A DNA stretch of 64,000 nucleotides from the NCBI RefSeq assembly GCF_001968815.1, contig NZ_MIEQ01000040.1:1-64000 (forward strand), written 5' to 3'. This DNA comes from Motiliproteus sp. MSK22-1. GTDB taxonomy: Bacteria > Pseudomonadota > Gammaproteobacteria > Pseudomonadales > Balneatricaceae. This document shows, in pieces, positions 16,024 through 25,276 of this stretch (position 1 is its first letter; every line of letters starts with the position of its first letter). Below the pieces are notes generated by a model. The model was not told the DNA's origin, searched no databases, and worked only from the letters and a program-made list of their open reading frames with translations. The position numbers and the translations under genes are program-made.

Positions 16024-17334
16024 ATGGGTTTGAAACCAGTAAAAGTTGGCATCTGTGGTTTAGGTACCGTTGGCAGCGGTACTTTTAACGTTCTGAAACG
16101 TAACGAAAAAGAAATTTCTCGTCGTGCAGGCCGGGTTATTCGCGTAGAAGAGATTGGTGCGCGCCGTGAAAACTCGAACTGCGATACCAAAGGAATTCAG
16201 ACGACCAGTGATATTCTTGCAGTTGCCATGAATCCTGAGATTGATATTGTCGTTGAGTTAATCGGCGGATATGAGAAGGCGCTGGAACTGGTTCTGACGG
16301 CGATTGAGCATGGTAAGCATGTAGTCACTGCGAACAAAGCTTTGATTGCTGAGCATGGTAATGAAATCTTCGAAGCAGCCCAGCGCAAAAATGTCATGGT
16401 TGCGTTCGAAGCTTCAGTGGCTGGGGGTATTCCTATTGTTAAGGCCATACGTGAAGGCTTGGCGGCAAACAGCATTAATTGGCTGGCGGGTATTATCAAC
16501 GGTACAGGGAACTTCATTCTGACCGAAATGCGTGATAAAGGCCGTTCCTTTGATGAGGTGTTAGCAGAAGCTCAGGAACTGGGCTATGCCGAAGCAGACC
16601 CAACCTTTGATGTCGAAGGTATTGATGCCGCTCACAAGTTAACGATACTGGCTTCTTTGGCTTATGGGGTACCACTACAATTTAGCAAGGCTTATACCGA
16701 AGGTATCAGCAAAATTACAACGGACGATGTCAATTATGCTGAAGAGCTGGGGTACCGCATCAAACATCTGGGCATCAGTCGTCGAACCGAAGAGGGAATA
16801 GAACTGCGTGTTCATCCCACCCTGATACCGGAAAAGCGTCTGATCGCTAATGTTGATGGTGTTATGAATGCTGTTGTCGTTGATGCCGATGCGGTTGGGC
16901 CTACTCTGTACTATGGTGCTGGAGCTGGAAGTGAGCCAACGGCCTCCGCTGTAATCGCTGATTTGGTTGATGTCGTTCGTACTATGACCGCTGATCGGGA
17001 TAATCGTGTTCCACACCTGGCCTTTCAACCGACCCGTCTGTCCGATACTCCTATCCTTCCAATGGAACAGGTGAAAACTGCGTATTATCTGCGTATGAGT
17101 GCGGTTGATCATCCAGGTGTACTCGCTGAAGTGACTCGTATTCTGGCGGACCAGGGCGTCAGCATTGATTCGATCCTGCAGAAGAGCACACATAAAAACC
17201 TGGTACCAGTGATCATCCTGACTCATCAGGTACAGGAAAAACAGATGAATAGTGCGATTCAGCAGATTGAAGCGTTAAGTGATATCAGTGGTGATGTAAC
17301 TCGGATTCGTGTTGAACAACTGGATGCGAACTAG
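16024..17334 (+). CDS. hom: Homoserine dehydrogenase
   Basis: It catalyses NAD(P)H reduction of aspartate semialdehyde to homoserine in the threonine/methionine pathway. Visible are the Rossmann motif VGICGLGTVGSG (residues 8-19), the catalytic segment EASVAGGIPI, the substrate-site GYAEADPTFDVEG, and a C-terminal ACT domain (about 355-430, DHPGVLAEVTRILADQGVSI) that senses end product. There is no aspartokinase fusion. I chose the ATG at 16024, eight bases after AAGGG; GTG at 16018 is an alternative. Followed by thrC after 9 bp. Confidence 0.96.
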   Translation: MGLKPVKVGICGLGTVGSGTFNVLKRNEKEISRRAGRVIRVEEIGARRENSNCDTKGIQTTSDILAVAMNPEIDIVVELIGGYEKALELVLTAIEHGKHVVTANKALIAEHGNEIFEAAQRKNVMVAFEASVAGGIPIVKAIREGLAANSINWLAGIINGTGNFILTEMRDKGRSFDEVLAEAQELGYAEADPTFDVEGIDAAHKLTILASLAYGVPLQFSKAYTEGISKITTDDVNYAEELGYRIKHLGISRRTEEGIELRVHPTLIPEKRLIANVDGVMNAVVVDADAVGPTLYYGAGAGSEPTASAVIADLVDVVRTMTADRDNRVPHLAFQPTRLSDTPILPMEQVKTAYYLRMSAVDHPGVLAEVTRILADQGVSIDSILQKSTHKNLVPVIILTHQVQEKQMNSAIQQIEALSDISGDVTRIRVEQLDAN

Positions 17335-17343
17335 GAGAACGGC

Positions 17344-18750
17344 ATGAAGTATATCTCTACTCGGGGTCAGGCCCCCGCTATGAACTTTGAAGAGGTTCTG
17401 TTAACGGGGTTGGCCTCTGATGGCGGCCTGTTTGTACCAGAGTCCCTGCCTCAATTCTCAAAAGAAGAGATCGCCTCCTGGGCTGGGCTGTCCTACGCGG
17501 AACTTGCAAAAAAGATAATTGCACCCTTTGTGGCGGGTACTATACCCACAGAAGACTTAAATGCCATTATCGATGAAACCTACGGTGTAGGCGGAGACAA
17601 CAGCGTTTTTTCTCATAACGCCGTTGCTCCGTTGAAACAGCTGGATTCCAATCTGTGGTTGTTAGAGCTGTTCCATGGGCCAACTCTGGCGTTCAAGGAC
17701 TTTGCTCTGCAGTTGCTGGGACGTTTGCTGGACTATGTTTTAGAAAAGCGTAAGGAAAAGGTAGTTATCGTTGGGGCCACTTCAGGCGATACTGGCTCAG
17801 CAGCCATTGAGGGTTGTCGTCGCTGTGATAATGTCGATATATTTATTCTTCATCCCCACAATCGGGTGTCTGACGTCCAGCGCAAGCAGATGACAACTAT
17901 TATCGGCGACAATATACACAATATTGCCGTTGAGGGTAATTTTGATGATTGTCAGCAAATGGTTAAGCAAAGCTTTGCTGATCAGTCCTTCCTGAAAGGC
18001 CGTAAGTTGGTGGCTGTAAACTCCATCAACTGGGCTCGAATCATGGCCCAGATTGTCTATTACTTCCATGCCTCTCTATCATTGGGTGGGCCTCATCGCG
18101 AGGTTTCCTTCTCGGTTCCTACCGGTAACTTTGGTGATATTTTTGCTGGTTATCTTGCTCGTGGGATGGGACTACCGGTAAAACAGCTGGTTGTGGCAAC
18201 GAACAGCAACGATATTTTACACCGTTGTATCAGCAGCAACGATTTTTCCAAGAAAGAGCTGGTTCACACACTTTCTCCTAGTATGGACATTATGGTTTCC
18301 AGTAACTTTGAGCGACTGCTGTTCGATCTCTATGATCGTGATGGGACGGCAATTGATAGTCTGATGAGCAGCTTAAATAAGGAAGCCGTTGCTCTTGATC
18401 CCAAGCGGCTGGAGAAGGCAAGAGAGCTTTTTGATAGTTATTCAGTTGATGATGATGTCTGTTGTCAGGTGATCGCTGATAGCTACAATCAGACCGAAGA
18501 GTTGTTAGATCCTCATAGCGCCATTGGCGTCAAAGCGGGGCAGGAGTGTCGTCGTGACGCAGAGACGCCGATGATTGCCTTAGCGACAGCCCATCCTGTC
18601 AAGTTCCCTGAACCCGTTGTAAAAGCCGGCTGTAAGGCTCCATCATTGCCTCACCATCTCGAAGATCTGTTTGATCGAGAAGAAGCCTTTCAGGTTCTGC
18701 CCAACGATTTAACGGCAGTGCAGGCATTTATCAGTAAGAATATTGATTAA
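17344..18750 (+). CDS. thrC: Threonine synthase
   Basis: A PLP enzyme converting O-phosphohomoserine to threonine. The 468-residue length and N-terminus MKYISTRGQAPAMNFEEVLLTGLASDGGLF are those of the long gammaproteobacterial form. The PLP lysine is K118 in GPTLAFKDFALQ, and SVPTGNFGDIFAGY binds the phosphate. AGGAG precedes the start by six bases; hom and thrC form an operon. An imperfect stem-loop lies downstream. Confidence 0.96.
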   Translation: MKYISTRGQAPAMNFEEVLLTGLASDGGLFVPESLPQFSKEEIASWAGLSYAELAKKIIAPFVAGTIPTEDLNAIIDETYGVGGDNSVFSHNAVAPLKQLDSNLWLLELFHGPTLAFKDFALQLLGRLLDYVLEKRKEKVVIVGATSGDTGSAAIEGCRRCDNVDIFILHPHNRVSDVQRKQMTTIIGDNIHNIAVEGNFDDCQQMVKQSFADQSFLKGRKLVAVNSINWARIMAQIVYYFHASLSLGGPHREVSFSVPTGNFGDIFAGYLARGMGLPVKQLVVATNSNDILHRCISSNDFSKKELVHTLSPSMDIMVSSNFERLLFDLYDRDGTAIDSLMSSLNKEAVALDPKRLEKARELFDSYSVDDDVCCQVIADSYNQTEELLDPHSAIGVKAGQECRRDAETPMIALATAHPVKFPEPVVKAGCKAPSLPHHLEDLFDREEAFQVLPNDLTAVQAFISKNID

Positions 18751-18773
18751 TGGCCTGAGCATTAATTGCTAAA

Positions 18774-18819
18774 CAGCCCACTCTATGTCTTTGTTAACAC
18801 TAAGGGCATATGTGGGCTG
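18774..18819. other. Stem-loop after thrC
   Basis: CAGCCCAC (18774-18781) pairs with GTGGGCTG (18812-18819), and TATGTCTT pairs inside with AAGGGCATA. There is no T run, so it is more likely a mRNA 3'-end structure or a rho-dependent region than an intrinsic terminator. Confidence 0.5.
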
Positions 18820-18895
18820 AGTCAGTTGTAGCTACCTGGCTACGACTCGTTGATCAGGATGACTACATTACTCTCAATAGTTAACTGGCCTGCCC

Positions 18896-19840
18896 ATGGA
18901 CGATCTGTTTTTTTATTCCTCAAAAATATTCTGGACCCTGAGCAGCCCTGACCACCTGCTGCTTTTATTTCTGACTTTGGGTGTATTCAGAAGTCGTCCA
19001 GTGAAGAGAGTACTCTCTTCTGATGGAGATAGACGCGCCAGGCCTGGAGGCCGCAAGTTACTCTGGTTGTCACTCTGCCTTTGCTGGATAATTGCAGCCT
19101 ACCCGGTCGGAAATATCCTGATTTATCCTTTAGAGAAACAATATACTCGCCTGCAGCCTCCACTGCAGTCTGAGCTGGCGGGTGTTATCGTTTTGGGCGG
19201 GGCAGAAAGAGTTTGGTTTAGTAGCCAATGGGATGAGTTGGAAGTCAACGAATCAGGGGAGCGAATCATTGGAATGCTTGCCTTGCTCAGGCAATATCCT
19301 GATCTGCCATTTATCTATTCCAGCGGTTCAGGGCTGGTAACGAATCAGCAGCTGAAAGGGGCTGATATCATCGCTCAGTTTCTGAAACCATTGGGGCTGC
19401 ATGATCGAGTCGTTTATGAGCGCGAATCTCGAAATACCTACGAAAACGCTGTTTTTAGTGCCAAGTTGATCGGAGAGCAACAGACCAGGCCTTGGTTGTT
19501 GGTGACCTCAGCATTCCATATGCCTCGTTCAGTGGGGGTTTTTCAGCGGCAAGGGATTAATGTAAAGGCATTTCCTGTTGATCACCGATCGATTCCTCCA
19601 GAGAGGCAGGGGATTCATTTTGACTTAGCCGGTAATCTGAGTGGACTTAAATTGGCATTGCGAGAATGGATTGGCCTGTTCGCTTACTGGTTGACTGGAA
19701 AAACTGTCAGCTTTTTCCCTAGTGAATTGCTGCAAGCTACGACTCCTGAGTCGTCGAATAAAGCATCACACAACGGGTGGCAAAAAATACCACCCGTCAA
19801 TACAACCGATGACCCGCTTATGGGCGTAACTGATGAATAA
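18896..19840 (+). CDS. YdcF/ElyC-like DUF218 membrane-anchored protein
   Basis: A 314-residue protein with two N-terminal hydrophobic segments (about 15-30 and 54-74). The DUF218 domain follows (about 95-250; motifs VIVLGGAERV, YSSGSG, ESRNTYENA and LLVTSAFHMPRSVGVFQRQG). E. coli ElyC with this architecture takes part in peptidoglycan or envelope maintenance; no enzymatic activity is established. The tail beyond 255 is unconserved. It overlaps recJ by eight bases, so the two are translationally coupled. Confidence 0.82.
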   Translation: MDDLFFYSSKIFWTLSSPDHLLLLFLTLGVFRSRPVKRVLSSDGDRRARPGGRKLLWLSLCLCWIIAAYPVGNILIYPLEKQYTRLQPPLQSELAGVIVLGGAERVWFSSQWDELEVNESGERIIGMLALLRQYPDLPFIYSSGSGLVTNQQLKGADIIAQFLKPLGLHDRVVYERESRNTYENAVFSAKLIGEQQTRPWLLVTSAFHMPRSVGVFQRQGINVKAFPVDHRSIPPERQGIHFDLAGNLSGLKLALREWIGLFAYWLTGKTVSFFPSELLQATTPESSNKASHNGWQKIPPVNTTDDPLMGVTDE

Positions 19841-21557
19841 GCTGATTGTACGGCGCAATTCTTTTACAGAACTGAATGATAACTCCCTGACACCTTTGCT
19901 ACAGCGGATTTATGGTGCTCGTGGTATTCAGAACCCTGTGGAGCTTGAACGCTCTCTAAAAGTATTACTCCCTTACTCGTCAATGAAGGGTATTGAACGA
20001 GGAGTGCTGTTAATTGCTGAAGCAGTTCAGCGGCAAAAGCGTATTCTTATTGTCGGGGACTTTGATTGTGATGGTGCTACCAGTAGTGCGCTGGCTGTAC
20101 TGGCGTTGCGCAAAATGGGAGCCTCTCAAGTAGATTTTCTGGTGCCAAACCGGTTTGAGTATGGCTACGGTCTGAGTCCTGAAATCGTTGCCGTTGCTGC
20201 GCAGCAGTCTCCAGATCTATTAATAACCGTCGATAATGGTATTTCCAGCGTTGAGGGTGTCAGAGCGGCTAAGTCTCTTGGTATTGATGTAGTCGTGACG
20301 GACCATCACCTGCCTGGAGCAGAATTGCCCGAGGCTGATGCTCTTATCAACCCTAATCAGCATGGTTGTGGCTTTCCAAGTAAGAATCTGTGTGGTGTTG
20401 GTGTCATTTTCTATGTTATGAGTGCGTTACGCAGGACGTTGCAGGAAGATGAATGGTTCCAGCGACAGCATATCCCTGTTCCTAATATGGCGTCTTTTCT
20501 GGATTTGGTCGCTTTAGGCACGGTCGCGGATGTGGTGACCCTTGATCAGAACAATCGGATTTTGGTTGATCAGGGGCTGAGACGTATTCGTGCAGGTGTT
20601 GCCCGACCCGGAATTCTGGCGTTACTGGAGGTAGCGGGAAGGACTCCTGCAAAGATCGTCGCTTCTGATCTCGGTTTTGCCGTAGGTCCAAGGCTTAATG
20701 CCGCTGGCCGTCTGGAGGATATGTCTATAGGAATAGATTGCCTGTTGGCTGAAGATCATGATCAGGCCAGGGCATTGGCTTTTCAACTGGATGAACTGAA
20801 TCAGGATCGAAAGAGTATTGAGCAGTCCATGCAAGATCAGGCATTAACTATTCTTGATAGCATGGAATTGGATACGAATGGCAACTTTCCTGTTGGGTTG
20901 TGCCTGTTTGATGAAAGTTGGCATGAAGGGGTGATTGGCATACTGGCGTCCCGTATAAAGGAGCGATTTCATCGCCCTGTTATTGCGTTTGCTCCGGCTG
21001 AAAACGGAATGATAAAAGGCTCCGCTCGCTCCATTCCAAAGCTTCATATTCGTGATGCCCTTGATGCGGTTGCAGCTCGAGATCCTCGATTGCTGAGTAA
21101 GTTTGGTGGCCATGCTATGGCAGCAGGAATGAGCCTCAAACAGGAGCACTTTGAAGCCTTTAGTAAAGCATTTGATGAAGAGGCCAGACGTCTGTTACTT
21201 GAGGAGGATCTACAGGCGCGAATTGATAGTGACGGTGAGCTGGACTCTGACGAGATGAATTTGGAGATGGCTCAGTTGCTAAGAGATGCTGGTCCTTGGG
21301 GGCAGAATTTTCCAGAACCCATTTTTGACGGGGTTTTTGATTTGATTCAACAGAGAATCGTGGGTCAGCGCCATTTGAAATTGGTGTTAGCTGAGCCTCG
21401 TAGTGGGTTTTGTGTGGACGCTATCGCATTTAATGTTGATTTGGGTCTTTGGCCAAGCGACTCTTCGCAAGCAAAGGTGGCGTATAAACTGGATATCAAC
21501 GAGTTTCGGGGGCGCACAAGTGTTCAGTTTCTGGTGGACTATCTGGAACCCTTGTAG
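19833..21557 (+). CDS. recJ: Single-stranded-DNA exonuclease RecJ
   Basis: A 5'-3' ssDNA exonuclease of the DHH family used in RecF-pathway recombination and mismatch repair. Conserved motifs are VGDFDCDGATSSALAVLAL (about 70-88), TVDNGISS, the DHH triad at 157-159, and the DHHA1 segment FGGHAMAAGMSL near 425. The C-terminal OB domain is present; 574 residues is the usual length. The start lies inside the end of the upstream DUF218 gene. Located after hom-thrC as in Pseudomonas. Confidence 0.96.
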   Translation: MNKLIVRRNSFTELNDNSLTPLLQRIYGARGIQNPVELERSLKVLLPYSSMKGIERGVLLIAEAVQRQKRILIVGDFDCDGATSSALAVLALRKMGASQVDFLVPNRFEYGYGLSPEIVAVAAQQSPDLLITVDNGISSVEGVRAAKSLGIDVVVTDHHLPGAELPEADALINPNQHGCGFPSKNLCGVGVIFYVMSALRRTLQEDEWFQRQHIPVPNMASFLDLVALGTVADVVTLDQNNRILVDQGLRRIRAGVARPGILALLEVAGRTPAKIVASDLGFAVGPRLNAAGRLEDMSIGIDCLLAEDHDQARALAFQLDELNQDRKSIEQSMQDQALTILDSMELDTNGNFPVGLCLFDESWHEGVIGILASRIKERFHRPVIAFAPAENGMIKGSARSIPKLHIRDALDAVAARDPRLLSKFGGHAMAAGMSLKQEHFEAFSKAFDEEARRLLLEEDLQARIDSDGELDSDEMNLEMAQLLRDAGPWGQNFPEPIFDGVFDLIQQRIVGQRHLKLVLAEPRSGFCVDAIAFNVDLGLWPSDSSQAKVAYKLDINEFRGRTSVQFLVDYLEPL

Positions 21558-21643
21558 GTCTGGATAGACTAGCCTCTGGTCTGTTGTTATCAAGCGGCCG
21601 TTAATTTACAGATGGCTGTTTTAGAGCGGGCAGCGTAGAAAAC

Positions 21644-23272
21644 CTACCATAGGTCATCATCTTCATCATCGGGTAAGTTCTGAATTCTGACGGGAACTCG
21701 AATATCGAAGCGGGCACCCTGGCCTCGCTCACTGGTGCAGGAGATGGAACCTTTGAGTAATTGTGTAATCAGGTTGTAAATTAAGTGGGTACCCAACCCG
21801 CTGCCGCCAGATCCGCGTTTGCTGGTAACAAACGGATTAAAGATCCGGTGTTTGATTTGTTCAGGAATACCACGACCATCATCGCTGTAAGTAATTAACA
21901 GGTGTTCATCTTTCTTCTTGATATCGATCTTAATTGTTCCATCACTTTTGCCTTCAAAGCCATGGATGATCGAATTCATGATTAAGTTGTTATAGATCTG
22001 CACAAAACCGGCAGGATAGCTGACGATTTCCAGGTTCTTATCGCAATCAATCAGGATCTGGCATTTGGCATCACGTATATCGGTTTCAAGCGTGCGTAAG
22101 GTTTCTTCCAGGTTTTCCCGAATATTGAAATGCTGTGTTAGTTCGTTGCTCTGGTCCACCGCTATCTGTTTAAAGCTGTTGATCAGCTTGGATGCGCGAT
22201 TTAAGTTTGTAGTGATCATTCCGGTAGCTTCCGTTATGTCGTCACTGTAGCTGCGGATTTGTTCAGGAGCAGCCTGGCCCTTTTCTAATCGTGCAGAGAG
22301 ATCCTTGCTTAAATCCTGAAGAAAGCTCGCAGAGGTCAGACTATTGCCTACAGGAGTATTTATCTCATGAGCAACTCCGGCAACCAGTTCACCCAAGGCG
22401 GCCATCTTCTCTGATTCTACCAGTTTATCCTTTGTCTGTGTCAGTTCTTCCAGGGCCGTCGCCAAGCGGTCATTCGTATGCTTCAGTGTTGCCGTTCGGT
22501 ATTGAACCCGTTGCTCCAATTCTTCATTCAGCTGTTCCAGTTGACGCTGTACCTTTTTCTTCTCGTTTAACTGTTTGCGTATATTGTCCCGCATTGCGTT
22601 TAAGGTGTTCGCCAACTGATCGATGGAGTCTGCCTCATCCTGGTCAAATACGCCTTTCTTCAGTTTAAGAGTTTCGTCCAGATTGTCTAGATCGAGCCGT
22701 TGAGTAAAGCGGGATAACGTATTGAGGTGGCGGACCACCAGAAAGTGCACGATGAAAAGGATACAAATAGAAACCAGGAAGGTTTTTACCGCCTGGCTAC
22801 CAAGTATGACCATAAATTTCTTTAACAATCGGTCGTATACGTTTTCGAGCGTTGCTCCGACCTGGAGTTTACCGACCAGTGTTTTATTGTAGGATAGATC
22901 AAAGTCCCGGGAAATAGGGAATTCTTCGCGCTTATCGCCTCGATAGAAAATGGCTTCCTCTTTATTCGCGACAATTTCAGTGATAGCCGCAAAACCAATA
23001 TCTGGCAGTTTCATGATGCCATCAAGCTGAATGCCTATCTGATCCTGGTCCAGCTTCCAAAGACTGGACGCCAATGAATCGAGATAGCCTGCCTCGATAG
23101 AATTGATACCTTTCTCAATATTGCTGATATCGTTTCTGTAATCCCAGAATAATTGAACCGCAGTACTCAGCACGGCTAGCAGTGTGCTGCACATCAGAAT
23201 ATAGACCAACAAACGATAGGATAGTAAATTCTGCTTCCTATGTAATCGCAGGTTAGTCAGCAGTTTTTGCAT
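21644..23272 (-). CDS. Membrane sensor histidine kinase
   Basis: The 542-residue kinase has two transmembrane helices (about 20-42 and 163-182) around a 120-residue periplasmic sensor, then a HAMP-like region and a long coiled coil (about 225-290). The phosphoacceptor H302 lies in LVAGVAHEINTPVGNS. The HATPase_c domain shows NNLIMNSIIHGFEG (N box), DDGRGIPE (G1) and GSGLGTHLIYNL (G2). The C-terminus is acidic. The signal is unknown. It is divergent from the response-regulator gene starting at 23640, a likely partner because no other receiver is nearby. Confidence 0.9.
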   Translation of the reverse strand: MQKLLTNLRLHRKQNLLSYRLLVYILMCSTLLAVLSTAVQLFWDYRNDISNIEKGINSIEAGYLDSLASSLWKLDQDQIGIQLDGIMKLPDIGFAAITEIVANKEEAIFYRGDKREEFPISRDFDLSYNKTLVGKLQVGATLENVYDRLLKKFMVILGSQAVKTFLVSICILFIVHFLVVRHLNTLSRFTQRLDLDNLDETLKLKKGVFDQDEADSIDQLANTLNAMRDNIRKQLNEKKKVQRQLEQLNEELEQRVQYRTATLKHTNDRLATALEELTQTKDKLVESEKMAALGELVAGVAHEINTPVGNSLTSASFLQDLSKDLSARLEKGQAAPEQIRSYSDDITEATGMITTNLNRASKLINSFKQIAVDQSNELTQHFNIRENLEETLRTLETDIRDAKCQILIDCDKNLEIVSYPAGFVQIYNNLIMNSIIHGFEGKSDGTIKIDIKKKDEHLLITYSDDGRGIPEQIKHRIFNPFVTSKRGSGGSGLGTHLIYNLITQLLKGSISCTSERGQGARFDIRVPVRIQNLPDDEDDDLW

Positions 23273-23639
23273 TGGCAGTGTCCGGGTTTGGCATTGGCGG
23301 TTTACAGATCCAACTTAATTTGTCAAAAAATGAGCTTGCTTACAGTTAGTCTATGACTAATAACACTAAAGTTGTATCGATAGCCCGGCAAATTAGCAGA
23401 GTTATGGATCAATTGCCAAGGCCTGCACAGGGGTGTTTGATATTTATTGAAAATTGTTCTCATCACGTTGGGCAGAAGTGGCACCAATCTATTACTATTA
23501 ACATTATCTAGAATAGCTCAATAAACGTCTTTTTCTTCTATTTTGGTTGTAGCATAGGCTTGTGTTTGCTTTAGCACGCTGTATTTGCACCATAATGTAT
23601 TTATAGCAAAAAAACCGTGCAGATTGTGGAGTGAGCTGG
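23273..23639. other. Divergent regulatory region of the kinase and HD-GYP genes
   Basis: A 367-bp AT-rich spacer. It must hold promoters for both genes. CATAAT near 23592 is a possible -10 for the rightward gene, but the -35 is poor. Nothing else recognisable. Confidence 0.4.
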
Positions 23640-25169
23640 ATGGAAAATGAATTACTTTTTTTTGATGAGAAGAATCTTTCTGATGAGTTCGTGGGCGAAC
23701 CATGGAAGGTGTTGATCATTGATGATGAAAGCGAAGTTCACAAAGTTACCCGGCTGGCTCTTAAGCGTTTCGTCTTTGACGGGCGCCCTCTTGAATTTAT
23801 CAGCGCTTACTCTGGGCGCGAAGCGCGAACCTTACTTAAAACCCTCAGCGACGTGGCTGTGATTCTACTTGATGTGGTGATGGAGACGGAAGATGCCGGT
23901 CTTGAGCTGGTGCGCTTTATCCGCAAAGAGATGGGTAACGAAACCAGTCGCATCGTGCTGCGTACCGGTCAACCCGGTCAAGCTCCTGAGCGGGAAGTTA
24001 TTCGAGAATATGACATTAACGACTACAAGGCTAAAACAGAGCTGACTTCTCAGAAATTATTTACTTTGATGCATGCTTGTCTGCGCTCCTACCGCGACAT
24101 TATGACGCTGGAGAAGAGTAAAAAAGGCCTGGAAAAGGTTATTAATGCCTCCAAAGGAGTGTTTGAACAGCGTGCCTTTGGCTCTTTTGTCAGTGGTGCT
24201 ATGGAACAGTTGCTGCTGTTGCTGCGGCTGGATGGCTCTTCTATCTATACGTATGACTCTCTTGCGCTACAGTTGATGGAGACGGAGCTGAAGGTTCTAG
24301 CTGCCTCTCACGACAATGAAATTGGCGTCGAGACTATCAAAATTTCACAGCTTCCCGACAAAATGAAGGGGATCATTACTGAAGCAGTAGATTCCCGAGC
24401 CAATGTGTATCATGAATGCAGTTTGGTTATCTATTGTTGTAACAGTACGCTGACAACACTGTTTTTTGTTGAAGGCGTACGTAATCTTTCCGACATTGAT
24501 CGTAATTTGCTTAGTTTGTTCACAGAAAATATCGTTGTGGCATTGGAGAATATTCGCCTCAACAATATGCTTCGTGACAGTAACAGGGAGGTTATTTATC
24601 GCCTTGGCGAGGTGATCGAAACCCGCTCTGAAGAAACTGGCTTTCATGTCAAGCGTGTAGCATTCTATAGTGAGTTGTTGGGGCTGTTGTACGGACTCTC
24701 TGCTGAGCAGGCCGAGATTATCAAGCAGGCCTCCCCACTGCATGATATTGGTAAAGTGGGCGTACCTGATTCAGTACTTAATAAACCAGCCAAGTTAGAT
24801 CCTGATGAGTGGGAAGTGATGAAGACTCATGCGCAGATGGGGCATGATATTCTTTATGGATCAGGGAATCCTTTACTCGACATGGCGGCAGAAATCGCGC
24901 TGACTCATCATGAAAAATGGGACGGCAGTGGTTACCCAAGAAGTCTACAGGGAGAAAGTATACCCATCAGCGGCCGAATCGTTGCTTTGGCGGATGTTTT
25001 TGACGCAGTCGGAAGCTGGCGGTGTTATAAGAAACCCTGGCCTCTGGAGAAAATTCTTGAGCTTCTGGAAACAGAGAGCGGTCGCCACTTTGATCCCACG
25101 CTGGTGAGGTTGTTCTTTGAAAATAAAGAACAATTTCTTGAAATTCGCGATCGGTATAAAGACCAGTGA
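23640..25169 (+). CDS. Response regulator with DUF3369 and HD-GYP phosphodiesterase domains
   Basis: The protein has a receiver domain (about 20-150, phosphorylatable Asp near residue 78 in VILLDVVMETEDAG), a DUF3369 middle domain (about 165-300) and an HD-GYP domain (about 315-480) with HDIGKVGVPD and HHEKWDGSGYP. The intact HHxxWDGxGYP suggests active c-di-GMP hydrolysis. ATG at 23640 is preceded by GGAG eight bases away; a GTG at 23631 is less likely. Probably controlled by the divergent kinase. The pair would link an envelope signal to c-di-GMP turnover, with the nearby PilZ protein as one conceivable reader (inference). Confidence 0.92.
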   Translation: MENELLFFDEKNLSDEFVGEPWKVLIIDDESEVHKVTRLALKRFVFDGRPLEFISAYSGREARTLLKTLSDVAVILLDVVMETEDAGLELVRFIRKEMGNETSRIVLRTGQPGQAPEREVIREYDINDYKAKTELTSQKLFTLMHACLRSYRDIMTLEKSKKGLEKVINASKGVFEQRAFGSFVSGAMEQLLLLLRLDGSSIYTYDSLALQLMETELKVLAASHDNEIGVETIKISQLPDKMKGIITEAVDSRANVYHECSLVIYCCNSTLTTLFFVEGVRNLSDIDRNLLSLFTENIVVALENIRLNNMLRDSNREVIYRLGEVIETRSEETGFHVKRVAFYSELLGLLYGLSAEQAEIIKQASPLHDIGKVGVPDSVLNKPAKLDPDEWEVMKTHAQMGHDILYGSGNPLLDMAAEIALTHHEKWDGSGYPRSLQGESIPISGRIVALADVFDAVGSWRCYKKPWPLEKILELLETESGRHFDPTLVRLFFENKEQFLEIRDRYKDQ

Positions 25170-25172
25170 TTG

Positions 25173-25222
25173 GCTTATCAGCGGTTGGCAGATAAGCTAA
25201 CAAGGGAAGTTCATTCTTCCCT
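25173..25222. other. Stem-loops between convergent genes
   Basis: CTTATC...GATAAG (about 25173-25195) and AGGGAAG (25203-25209) with CTTCCCT (25216-25222) form two hairpins between the HD-GYP and ETF-QO genes. The second, flanked by TAAC/GTTA, could act as a bidirectional terminator although T runs are absent. Confidence 0.4.
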
Positions 25223-25276
25223 CGTTAACCAGGCCCCTTCACTATAAATCAGGTATTAGCAGGCCACTTTACCCAA

